From Actinomycetes bacterium (lineage in GTDB: Bacteria; Actinomycetota; Acidimicrobiia; Acidimicrobiales; Palsa-688): a DNA stretch of 12,232 bases. Made by a program: the position numbers and the translations under genes. Shown one piece after another: positions 6,862-12,232 of the stretch. The stretch covers positions 1 to 12,232 of the forward strand of contig JAKACE010000019.1 of the NCBI GenBank assembly GCA_021821705.1. Direction: 5' to 3'. Numbering within the stretch: position 1 is the stretch's first letter; each line of letters begins with the position of its first letter. The notes under the pieces were generated by a model, which worked only from the letters and a program-made list of their open reading frames with translations, was not told the origin of the DNA and did no database searches.

Positions 6862-6869
6862 GTGCGCGA

Positions 6870-6885
6870 TCGAACGTGTGTTCCC
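6870..6885. promoter_or_regulatory. LexA-binding site (SOS box)
   Basis: CGAACGTGTGTTCC at 6871-6884 matches the Gram-positive LexA consensus CGAACRNRYGTTYC at every position, and with flanking bases matches ten of the twelve defined positions of the mycobacterial form TCGAAC-N4-GTTCGA. It lies between the divergent starts of imuA' and a methyltransferase gene. imuA'-imuB is a known LexA regulon member in actinobacteria, so damage-induced derepression is expected here. Confidence 0.9.
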
Positions 6886-6898
6886 CGGCACTGGGAAC
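6880..6898. repeat. Inverted repeat overlapping the SOS box
   Basis: GTTCCC (6880-6885) and GGGAAC (6893-6898) are exact inverted copies separated by seven bases. The left arm is also the right half of the LexA box, so GAAC/GTTC half-sites occur three times in 27 bases. It could be a second, weaker LexA site, a site for another regulator of the methyltransferase, or coincidence. Confidence 0.5.
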
Positions 6899-6919
6899 GC
6901 AAGCCGGCCTCCATAGCAT

Positions 6920-7750
6920 GTGCACCCAGTGCAACCGGTGGCCCTGACCGCTCTGTGGACGGCGGCGCAGCGCGCCCGTGAATCGGCTCGGCCCGACCGG
7001 TTGCTCGACGACCCTCTGGCAGCCACGTTGGCGGGGCCCGAGGGCGCCCGGATGATGGAGGTCATGGACGGCGGTCACCAGCCGAGCCCTACAGTCGCAA
7101 TACGGTCCCGGTACTTCGACGACCGCCTGATTGCACGGACCTGCGACGGGGCCAGGCAAATCGTGCTCGTCGGGGCCGGCATGGACACTCGTGCCTTCCG
7201 CCTGGGGCTGGCCGCCGACGTGACCGTCTTCGAGATCGACCAGCCGGACCTCCTGGCATTGAAGGACGAGAGGTTGGCCCGAGCCGGTGCCCGACCGACC
7301 TGCACGCGCCGTGCCGTCGGCTGTGACCTTGCCGGCGCCTGGGCTGACGCGCTCCGGGCATCGGGGTTCTCGACCTCGGAGCAGTCGGTGTTCGTCGCGG
7401 AGGGCCTGCTCATGTACCTCGACGAGGCGGGCGTGGAGCGCCTGCTCGGGGACCTCACCCCATTGGCGAGCCCGGGAAGCAGCCTGCTCGCCGATGTGTG
7501 CGGGCGGTCGTTCCGCGACTCGCCGTACATGACCGAGTGGTTCGCTGCGATGGAGCGGGCAGGCATGGCTTGGCGGTTCGGCACCGATGAACCGGAAGCG
7601 CTCTTGGCACCCCATGGATGGCAGGCGGACGTGGTGCGTTACGGCGACGAGGGCGCCCACTTCGGGCGCTGGACGGGGCCCCAGGTCGACCGCCACAACC
7701 TGGCCTGGCCCCACAGCTACCTGGTGGATGCCATCCGGCTGGAGCAGTAG
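6920..7750 (+). CDS. SAM-dependent methyltransferase, LCMT-like (TIGR00027/PF04072 type)
   Basis: This 276-residue protein has the pattern of the actinobacterial 'leucine carboxyl methyltransferase-like' family, which is numerous in mycobacteria. The N-terminus carries ALTALWTAAQRARESARPDRLLDDPLA, the family's substrate-side helix. Motif I is IVLVGAGMDTRAFRL (81-95), the acidic SAM-ribose residue is E105 in FEIDQP (104-109), and EGLLMYL (161-167) is the conserved post-motif II strand. The protein is probably cytoplasmic and methylates an unidentified small molecule or carboxylate. The start is GTG 6920; in-frame GTGs at 6929 and 6938 are alternatives, and TAGCAT (6914-6919) could be a -10 box giving an almost leaderless transcript from 6929. 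It is divergent from imuA' with only about 70 bases between them, including the LexA box, so it may be damage-regulated too; this is an inference from position only. Confidence 0.88.
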   Translation: MHPVQPVALTALWTAAQRARESARPDRLLDDPLAATLAGPEGARMMEVMDGGHQPSPTVAIRSRYFDDRLIARTCDGARQIVLVGAGMDTRAFRLGLAADVTVFEIDQPDLLALKDERLARAGARPTCTRRAVGCDLAGAWADALRASGFSTSEQSVFVAEGLLMYLDEAGVERLLGDLTPLASPGSSLLADVCGRSFRDSPYMTEWFAAMERAGMAWRFGTDEPEALLAPHGWQADVVRYGDEGAHFGRWTGPQVDRHNLAWPHSYLVDAIRLEQ

Positions 7751-7762
7751 CAGCAGTCCGGC

Positions 7763-7789
7763 GCCGGCTCACCTTGGAGGAGAGCCGGC
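7763..7789. terminator. Hairpin between two convergent methyltransferase genes
   Basis: GCCGGCTC (7763-7770) and GAGCCGGC (7782-7789) form a perfect eight-pair, GC-rich stem with an 11-base loop in the 40-base gap between two stop codons facing each other. It has no T-run on either side but is well placed to act as a bidirectional terminator. Confidence 0.55.
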
Positions 7790-7790
7790 C

Positions 7791-8777
7791 CTACCGGCGG
7801 CGCCCGATCACCGCCAGGTGCGTGTCGACGACCGTGGCGGCTGGTATGTCCTGGGTCGCCAGGACATGCAGGCCCTCGGCCGCCGTCGCCTCGTCCAGGA
7901 GCCCTCGCTCGACGAGCTCGCCGGCGACGGCCGAGAGCCGCGAATGCAGGAGCTTCTGGCCCTCGTCGGCAGCGCGCCGCTGGCCGTAGCCCGCCTGCGG
8001 TACCACCAGCACGTGCACCACCGCCACGCCTGCAGCGTCCAGCATCCCGGCGATTTTGCGCCCGATCGTGCGGTCTCCGCCGCGGTCGCGCTGAGCCTCC
8101 TGGTATGCCTCCTCGAGGAGCCGCAGGGGCTCTGGCGGCTGGGGGTAGGACAGGCACAGCCCATCGTCCACGTCGATGATGCACACGACCCCGCCGGGCT
8201 TGGTGACCCGGGTCATCTCGGTGACAGCGCCAACCGGGTCCTCGAGGTGCTGGAGAAGGAAACGAGCGATCACGGCGTCGAAGACGGCGTCACCGAAAGG
8301 CAGCGTACCCACGCTACCCGTCGCCAGCGAGACTGTCGCAGCGTCAGAGGCGTGGGCAGGCCGGAGCCAGCCGGCGGCCCTGAGGTTGTCGGTCACGCTG
8401 GAGGCAAGCTTGAGCTGGGCTCCGTCCGTGTCGACCCCGATCACCCGGCACCCGAACGCCCCGGCCAGCTCCACCGCCACCGGGCCGAACCCGGTACCCG
8501 CGTCGAGCACTCGAGCCCCAGGCCGCATACCGAGGACCGGGTACACAGATCTCCGCAGGGGGCCAGTCGCCACCGTCTGCAGGAGGAGCCACGGGTGGGG
8601 GTCGCGGGCGCGTTGCTCGCCTACGAGCTGTCCGTACGCCGCATCGACGGCCCGCCAGTACTGCGGGCCCCCGGGGTTGCCCAGAGGTGGGTGCCAAGGC
8701 GCCTCCGGCTGCCCAGGGGCGGTTGGCGACGCGGCCGGTTGCAGCGAGGTTGGGAACTGGTCGGTCAACGCTGACAC
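7791..8777 (-). CDS. Class I SAM-dependent methyltransferase (Methyltransf_11/25 type)
   Basis: This 328-residue protein has a Rossmann-fold methyltransferase domain at about 75-205: motif I VLDAGTGFG (90-98), the acidic residue D116 in VIGVDTDG after strand 2, the GTLPFGDAVFDAV block (157-169), FLLQHLEDP (173-181) and the KPGGVVCIIDVDD strand (193-205). About 120 residues follow, mostly helical, with many acidic residues, and may cover the substrate site. The first 35 residues are Pro-rich and probably disordered. The start is GTG 8777; there is no other start codon upstream within the gap to hipA and the ribosome-binding site is weak. It lies 97 bases downstream of hipA on the same strand, with a small hairpin (8810-8824) between, so it could be the last gene of the hip transcript. 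The substrate is unknown. It is unrelated in subfamily to the methyltransferase facing it. Confidence 0.87.
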   Translation of the reverse strand: MSALTDQFPTSLQPAASPTAPGQPEAPWHPPLGNPGGPQYWRAVDAAYGQLVGEQRARDPHPWLLLQTVATGPLRRSVYPVLGMRPGARVLDAGTGFGPVAVELAGAFGCRVIGVDTDGAQLKLASSVTDNLRAAGWLRPAHASDAATVSLATGSVGTLPFGDAVFDAVIARFLLQHLEDPVGAVTEMTRVTKPGGVVCIIDVDDGLCLSYPQPPEPLRLLEEAYQEAQRDRGGDRTIGRKIAGMLDAAGVAVVHVLVVPQAGYGQRRAADEGQKLLHSRLSAVAGELVERGLLDEATAAEGLHVLATQDIPAATVVDTHLAVIGRRR

Positions 8778-8874
8778 CCTAATGCGTCCCGTCGCGCCGG
8801 CCGCGCTCCGCGCCTCGCAGGCGCGCCCCTGGGACCTGGGGTGCCCTGAGCCCGAAGCTCTCCAGGTCCACCGG

Positions 8875-10143
8875 TTACCGTGCCGGGGGGCCGGCCCTGA
8901 AGGCGTGGGCGGCCGGCTTGTAGCCTTCGAGCGCGTACGGGTTGAGGAACTGCCTGCCCCACAGGTCGGCCCGTTCGGACCGGGTGAGGCGGGCAGCGTC
9001 AGCCACCTCCTCCCAGTGCTCGTGCACAGCGTCGAGCTGGGCGTCGATGACCTGCCTGGCTTCCCGCGGTTCGAGCAGGTAGTCCCCGGCCGCCTCCACA
9101 CAGCCTTCGAGCTGGCTCATCCTCCAGCCGTCGCGCCGGACCGCCATCGCCTGGGCAGCTTCGCCGCCGGAGCGTAGCTGGGGGCAGATGTCATAAGCAG
9201 GTGTGAGCGAGAGCTCCCTGCCGTCCCAGAAGGCGGCGTGGTTCTTGGCATGGTCGTCGGTGTTGCCCACGATGATGTTGAAGCTGGTCCGGGCGAACAG
9301 CTCGGGGAGGTCGCGCTCGGGGTGGGAACCCTGGCTCCGCAGCACGTCGGCGAGGTCGAAGTAGGTGGCGTACCTGCCCAGCGCCTCGGGCAAGCCAAGC
9401 ATGGTGAGGGCCGAGACCACTATCCTCCGGCAGCCCCCGGGCGCCCGGTCGAAGCGCTCCACCAGGAGGACGTCCCTGCCGAGGCATTCGGTCACCTCCA
9501 CGGCGGCCACGTCGAGACCGGCGCGCGCTGCCAGGGCCATGGCTGCTCCCTCGGCCTTGACCACCGGGTAGGGGTCGGCCGAGGACTCGAACTTCGCGAT
9601 CAGGTGCCTGTCACCGTCGTCCACGGTGGCCTTGGGCCGCGCCCCGCCGATACTGGTGCCGTGCAAAAGGGCGACCTCCAGGTCCGGGGTGAGCTCTTCA
9701 CCAGCCTGGAGAAGCTCCGCTGCCTTGGCCATCTCTTCGAGCGACGAGCTCGAGCCGCGGGGTAAGTACCGGTCCTGGCCCTGCTGGAAGTCCAGGGCGC
9801 CCGAGCGGTCGGAAGCCGACGCCAGCAGGTAGTCGAACAGAGCCAGGTCGGCCGGCTCCGCCTCCCTGCCCTTCTTGCCGGTGAGCCGGTGGAGGATGAC
9901 ACGGCGGCCCCAGGCGTCCGGAGCGCAGTCGTGGAAACAACCATGGGCGTCCATCCCGGCCGGAGGCTCCTGGAGGCCTCGCAAGAGGGGGATCCCGTAC
10001 AGGGCGAGGGCCTCGGGGCGCGCCAGGTAGCTCTGTGCGTAGGCGAAACCAACGACCCCTCCCGCACTTGTGAGCAGACCGAAGGGCACAGGCTCCGAGG
10101 CACCCGGGAGCCAGCCCCAGACGTACACCTGCTCAGAACTCAT
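8875..10143 (-). CDS. hipA: HipA-family serine/threonine kinase toxin
   Basis: HipA toxins phosphorylate a cellular target (glutamyl-tRNA synthetase in E. coli) and cause growth arrest and persistence, unless held by HipB. The 422-residue protein is near the usual 440. The N-terminal domain contains LARPEALALYGIPLLRGLQEPP and DAWGRRV (76-82). The glycine-rich loop GTSIGGARPKA (162-172) contains S164, which aligns with the autophosphorylated Ser150 of E. coli HipA. ATP-contacting K184 is in HLIAKFES and LLVERFDR is at 226-233. The catalytic loop is NTDDHAKNH (294-302), with D296 and N301 equivalent to D309 and N314 of E. coli, and the metal-binding Asp is D318 in LTPAYDICP. All catalytic residues are present, so the kinase is probably active. 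ATG 10143 overlaps the end of hipB by 11 bases, which indicates translational coupling. Confidence 0.95.
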   Translation of the reverse strand: MSSEQVYVWGWLPGASEPVPFGLLTSAGGVVGFAYAQSYLARPEALALYGIPLLRGLQEPPAGMDAHGCFHDCAPDAWGRRVILHRLTGKKGREAEPADLALFDYLLASASDRSGALDFQQGQDRYLPRGSSSSLEEMAKAAELLQAGEELTPDLEVALLHGTSIGGARPKATVDDGDRHLIAKFESSADPYPVVKAEGAAMALAARAGLDVAAVEVTECLGRDVLLVERFDRAPGGCRRIVVSALTMLGLPEALGRYATYFDLADVLRSQGSHPERDLPELFARTSFNIIVGNTDDHAKNHAAFWDGRELSLTPAYDICPQLRSGGEAAQAMAVRRDGWRMSQLEGCVEAAGDYLLEPREARQVIDAQLDAVHEHWEEVADAARLTRSERADLWGRQFLNPYALEGYKPAAHAFRAGPPAR

Positions 10144-10459
10144 CGTCTACCACGGGGGCGGGCTTGCGCACCCTCTTCGGGAGCAGGCTCAGCCGGTCGC
10201 GGCTGTTGGCCAGCATCCGGGGCAGCTCGGCCGGGTCGGGGCTGAACAGCGGGACGCCGGTGAGCGCCGCCAGCTCGAACACCGTCCCGACGGCGGCCCC
10301 GGGGGCGCCCCGCTCGACCGAGCGCACGGTTACGGGCGAGACGCTGGCCCGCCGGGCGAGGCTCTCTACCGACCAGCCTCGCTCGCGGCGTGCCTGCGCT
10401 ATCTCGCTGCCGAGCAGTTCCAGGGCTATCTGGGTGGAACGAGACAGCAGGTGAGGCAT
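10133..10459 (-). CDS. hipB: HipB-family XRE antitoxin / repressor
   Basis: This small protein directly precedes and overlaps hipA, the normal antitoxin-first order. Counting from ATG 10459 (108 residues), an XRE helix-turn-helix spans about 10-52: LGSEIAQARRERGWSVESLA, then RRASVSPVTVRSVERG with the recognition helix. A charged C-terminal tail ends in KPAPVVDDEF; HipB tails contact HipA. The protein should bind the two palindromes upstream, alone or with HipA, and repress its own operon. An ATG at 10468 would add three residues (MVS), but that ATG overlaps TATTAT (10472-10467), a near-perfect -10 box followed seven bases later by ATG 10459, so a leaderless start at 10459 is more likely. If 10468 is used, the transcript must begin at an unseen promoter further upstream. 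Confidence 0.88.
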   Translation of the reverse strand: MPHLLSRSTQIALELLGSEIAQARRERGWSVESLARRASVSPVTVRSVERGAPGAAVGTVFELAALTGVPLFSPDPAELPRMLANSRDRLSLLPKRVRKPAPVVDDEF

Positions 10460-10466
10460 CGAGACC

Positions 10467-10472
10467 ATAATA
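10467..10472 (-). promoter_or_regulatory. -10 box of the hipBA promoter
   Basis: TATTAT on the minus strand is one base from TATAAT and lies seven bases before ATG 10459. The sequence 17 bases further up (TCGCTT, 10495-10490) is a poor -35 and lies within the operator palindromes. Confidence 0.55.
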
Positions 10473-10477
10473 AAGTT

Positions 10478-10493
10478 GCTTAGACCGCTAAGC
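10478..10493. promoter_or_regulatory. Perfect palindrome 1 at hipBA promoter, candidate HipB operator
   Basis: GCTTAG (10478-10483) and CTAAGC (10488-10493) are exact inverted repeats with a four-base spacer. The site occupies the spacer between the -10 box and the expected -35 position of hipBA, and abuts palindrome 2. An autoregulatory HipB site is expected at this position. Confidence 0.7.
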
Positions 10494-10511
10494 GACGCAA
10501 TATTGTCGCTT
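10490..10511. promoter_or_regulatory. Perfect palindrome 2 at hipBA promoter, candidate HipB operator
   Basis: AAGCGAC (10490-10496) and GTCGCTT (10505-10511) are exact seven-base inverted repeats separated by eight bases. E. coli HipB binds TATCC-N8-GGATA, with the same N8 spacing but a different half-site, which supports this as a HipB operator. It overlaps palindrome 1 by four bases and sits in unusually AT-rich DNA. Beyond it, to the HAD gene at 10757, I see no gene. Confidence 0.75.
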
Positions 10512-10756
10512 CCTTTGGCTCAATGCGGCGCTCAGGAAATCGATGCGCCAGAGTGGCTGAGGGAGCCGGCTCTGTCACGAGGTAACCGGGCGCCTCCGCC
10601 TCCGGGCGAGCCGGCGGGGGCGGTCTCCCGGGCGCCGCCGACCGGTAAAGATGGAGGCCCGTGAGCGAGCTGGCCGGGTACCCGGACGAGGAGGCGTCCA
10701 CGCCGGGTCGGCCCGCCGGGTGCGGGCGCAGCACGTTCGAGCCGGCAGGAGGGCCG

Positions 10757-11401
10757 ATGGCACCACTAACCGTACTGTTCGACCTCGACGGCACCCTGGT
10801 CGACTCGGAGGTCGGGATCCTGGAAGGGTTCCGCCGGGCGACGGGTGCCGTGGGGCTGCGTCCCGACGAGGAGGCCATTCGCCGGTGGATCGGGCCACCG
10901 TTGGAGATGTCGCTGCTGGAAGTGGGTGTCGACCCCTCCGATATCCCAGCGGCGGTGGCCGCCTACCGCAGCTTCTACGGCGCGGAAGGCCTCTACCAGG
11001 CCACCGTGTACGACGGCATCGAGGATTCTCTCGACGCTCTTCGCAGTGCCGGCGCGACCCTGGCTGTGACCACCGCCAAACTGGTCGACTTCGCCGAGAC
11101 GATCGTGGCCCACTTCGGGCTCGACCGCTACTTCCCCGTCGTACGGGGGGCCGGCTCCGACGGCCTGGTGGACAAGGCGCACATCGTGGCCGGCGCGCTG
11201 GCCGACCTGGGCCGGCCCTCCCCGGAGCACACTGCACTGGTCGGTGACCGTCGCTACGACATGGCGGCAGCGGCCGCCAACGGCTTACGGGCAGTAGGTG
11301 TCTCTTGGGGCTACGGCAGCGTGCAGGAGCTGCAGGACGCCGGCGCGGCCGTCATCGTGGACAAGCCCTCCGACCTGCCGGCGGAGCTGCTCGGGAGCTA
11401 A
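10757..11401 (+). CDS. HAD-superfamily phosphatase, phosphoglycolate phosphatase type
   Basis: This 214-residue protein is a HAD hydrolase of the Gph/PGP-like subgroup, which removes phosphate from small phosphorylated metabolites such as 2-phosphoglycolate. Motif I is FDLDGTLVDS with nucleophile D9 and general acid/base D11, motif II is in LAVTTAKL (102-109), motif III is K140 in DKAHIV, and motif IV is LVGDRRYDM with D164 and D168. The helical cap lies at about 18-85 (C1 type). NGLRAVGVSWGYGS (175-188) and ELQDAGAAVIVDKPSDL are typical C-terminal sequences of the subgroup. ATG 10757 is chosen because AGGAGG (10747-10752) lies four bases before it and motif I starts a few residues later, as is usual; an in-frame GTG at 10661 would add 32 residues with no family resemblance. 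It is divergent from hipBA and convergent with the next gene. Substrate not certain. Confidence 0.92.
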   Translation: MAPLTVLFDLDGTLVDSEVGILEGFRRATGAVGLRPDEEAIRRWIGPPLEMSLLEVGVDPSDIPAAVAAYRSFYGAEGLYQATVYDGIEDSLDALRSAGATLAVTTAKLVDFAETIVAHFGLDRYFPVVRGAGSDGLVDKAHIVAGALADLGRPSPEHTALVGDRRYDMAAAAANGLRAVGVSWGYGSVQELQDAGAAVIVDKPSDLPAELLGS

Positions 11402-11961
11402 CCCGGGCCCGGCTCCTCCAACTGCAGCGTCATGAAGGTGCTGTTGGGGCTCTCCGTGTAGCCGGCAAACGGGCCGCACGGCACGAACCCGGCCTGGAGG
11501 TACATAGCCCGGGCAGGCAGGAACGAGCCCGTGCTGCCTGTTTCCAGGCTCAGGCGGCGCAACCCGCGCCGGCGCGCCACCGAGACGATGTGCGCCAGCA
11601 CCGCGCTGGCAGCACCGCAACGCCGGGCAGCGCGAGCCGTGTGCATCGATTTCACCTCGCCGTGATCGGGGCCGAGGACCTTGAGGGCCCCGACCGCCAG
11701 GAGCTCGCCTTCCACCCGGTAGCCGAAAAAGGTGACGGCCGGGCCCAGCAGGCCGTCCACGTCGAGCGCGTGCACGTCCTCGGGCGGTGACTCCGAACGG
11801 CAGAACTCGAGGTGCTCGTCGAGGATCTTGCGGGCCTCAGCCGATGCCGGGTCGCACTCGCTGACGGCACCCGCCGCTCGGCTCGGCGGGCCCTGCGCTC
11901 CTGTGGCGCCGAAGTCGATGTCGCTCGGGGGGTCGCTCGGCACCGGACCGGCTGGGGTCAT
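11398..11961 (-). CDS. GNAT-family N-acetyltransferase
   Basis: This 187-residue protein has an N-terminal segment of about 35 residues rich in Pro, Gly and Ser, then a GNAT domain: FFGYRVEGELLAVGALKVLG (78-97), GEVKSMHTARAARRCGAASAVLAHIV (101-126; acetyl-CoA loop RRCGAA at 113-118), LSLETGSTGSFLPARAMYLQAGF (137-159) and PNSTFMTLQL. The HGEVKSM and SLETGS blocks with ARAMYxxxGFVPCGPF are typical of a widespread group of small GNAT proteins with unknown acceptors. The start is ATG 11961, six bases after TACTAT, and is taken as leaderless; a longer in-frame ATG at 12048 would run through both this promoter and the divergent regulator gene. Its TAG stop overlaps the TAA stop of the convergent HAD gene within the four bases CTAA. 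Confidence 0.88.
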   Translation of the reverse strand: MTPAGPVPSDPPSDIDFGATGAQGPPSRAAGAVSECDPASAEARKILDEHLEFCRSESPPEDVHALDVDGLLGPAVTFFGYRVEGELLAVGALKVLGPDHGEVKSMHTARAARRCGAASAVLAHIVSVARRRGLRRLSLETGSTGSFLPARAMYLQAGFVPCGPFAGYTESPNSTFMTLQLEEPGPG

Positions 11962-11999
11962 GGTCTTATAGTAGCCGAATGCGCCCCTATGATGGAGGC
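11962..11999. promoter_or_regulatory. Divergent leaderless promoters of the GNAT and XRE genes
   Basis: Two TANNNT -10 boxes face away from each other across 14 bases: TACTAT on the minus strand (11973-11968), six bases before ATG 11961, and TATGAT on the plus strand (11988-11993), six bases before GTG 12000. The 38-base gap has no room for leaders, and each promoter's -35 region covers the other's -10 box, so the two transcripts should compete. The XRE protein may bind here. Confidence 0.6.
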
Positions 12000-12232
12000 G
12001 TGGACGACGGTTTCGGCACTTCGCTCGCCTCGGTGCTCCACGAGGCACGCCGCCAGCGCGCTTGGTCCGTTCAGGATCTGGCTGAGCGCGCCGGGGTATC
12101 GCGTTCCATGGTCTCCAAGGTGGAGAGGGAGCAGGCCCAGCCCACGGCGGCGCTCCTGGGCCGGCTGTCCGGTGCGCTGGGGATGACCCTCACCGAGCTG
12201 GTGGCCCGGGCCGAGGGTGACGGGTGCTCCCT
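12000..12232 (+). CDS. XRE-family transcriptional regulator, N-terminal part (cut by window edge)
   Basis: From GTG 12000 the frame stays open to the window edge (77 codons). Residues 9-69 form an XRE (Cro/CI) helix-turn-helix domain: LASVLHEARRQRAWSVQDLA, then ERAGVSRSMVSKVEREQAQP with the recognition helix at SRSMVSKVE, and the last helices LLGRLSGALGMTLTELVA. In actinobacteria this pattern, especially SxSMVSKVERxxxxPT, is often followed by a cupin ligand-binding domain, but that part would lie outside the window. The start is GTG because TATGAT lies six bases before it; the two overlapping ATGs just upstream (11989 and 11992) are in other frames. GGAGG before the GTG is only one base away, too close for a normal ribosome-binding site. 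Being divergent from the acetyltransferase, it may regulate that gene and itself. Confidence 0.88.
   Translation, partial: MDDGFGTSLASVLHEARRQRAWSVQDLAERAGVSRSMVSKVEREQAQPTAALLGRLSGALGMTLTELVARAEGDGCS

Noticed and set aside
5567..6862. A 431-codon plus-strand frame opposite imuA'-imuB
   Set aside because: It is antisense to two recognised genes and its repeats are just the other-strand reading of the imuB tandem repeat.
6850..7065. A longer imuA' starting at 7065
   Set aside because: The extension passes through the LexA box and the start of the divergent methyltransferase, and its residues resemble no ImuA' sequence.
10546..10600. A tRNA-like stretch (GCCAGAGTGGCTGAGGG resembles the D-arm of tRNA-Ser/Leu)
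   Set aside because: No matching acceptor stem, anticodon stem or T-arm can be folded around it, so a tRNA cannot be supported.
10661..10756. A GTG start at 10661 for the HAD phosphatase
   Set aside because: The extra 32 residues show no family resemblance, while ATG 10757 has a strong AGGAGG and places motif I at the usual distance.
11962..12048. A 29-residue N-terminal extension of the second GNAT protein
   Set aside because: It would cover the leaderless promoter and overlap the XRE gene, and the extra residues are basic and featureless.

Overview
The window is very GC-rich, with dense genes, frequent GTG starts and several start codons placed 6-7 bases after a TANNNT -10 box (leaderless transcripts). 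Together with an actinobacterial-type ImuA'/ImuB pair, a LexA box of the CGAAC-N4-GTTC type and a relative of the mycothiol-dependent nitroreductase Rv2466c, this points to an Actinomycetota chromosome. I see no rRNA, tRNA, CRISPR array, insertion sequence or prophage gene. The species cannot be named from the sequence alone.

Left part, all on the minus strand: the N-terminal part of a MarR-type regulator (cut by the window edge), a GNAT acetyltransferase, a gene-poor stretch of about 780 bases (820-1600), then a compact run that reads, in transcription order, imuA' - imuB - fumarylacetoacetate hydrolase (FAH) family enzyme - aldo/keto reductase - Rv2466c-like DsbA-family oxidoreductase (6849 down to 1601). 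A LexA (SOS) box sits at the imuA' promoter, so the first two genes are almost certainly part of the DNA-damage response: ImuA' and ImuB are accessory factors for the error-prone polymerase DnaE2, which is not in this window. The three metabolic genes behind them have short gaps (48, 48 and 6 bases), so read-through is possible, but the FAH gene also has its own leaderless promoter.

Middle: on the plus strand, divergent from imuA' and sharing the LexA-box region, is an LCMT-like (PF04072/TIGR00027-type) SAM-dependent methyltransferase. It converges on a second, unrelated class I methyltransferase, with a hairpin between the two stop codons. The second methyltransferase lies downstream of a HipB-HipA toxin-antitoxin pair whose promoter carries two abutting perfect palindromes.

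Right: a HAD-superfamily phosphatase of the phosphoglycolate phosphatase type (plus) ends tail-to-tail with a second GNAT acetyltransferase (minus), their stop codons sharing four bases. That acetyltransferase and the last gene, the start of an XRE-family regulator (plus, cut by the window edge), are transcribed divergently from two closely packed leaderless promoters.

Points most worth a second look: a five-unit, 30-bp in-frame tandem repeat that inserts a Gly/Pro-rich segment of about 50 residues into ImuB; the LexA box shared between imuA' and the methyltransferase, with an overlapping second inverted repeat; the HipBA operator pair, which also moves the likely hipB start; and the Rv2466c-like protein that keeps only the first cysteine of its active-site motif. 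I did not find a clearly undescribed multi-gene system; the gene families present are known ones in partly unusual arrangements.
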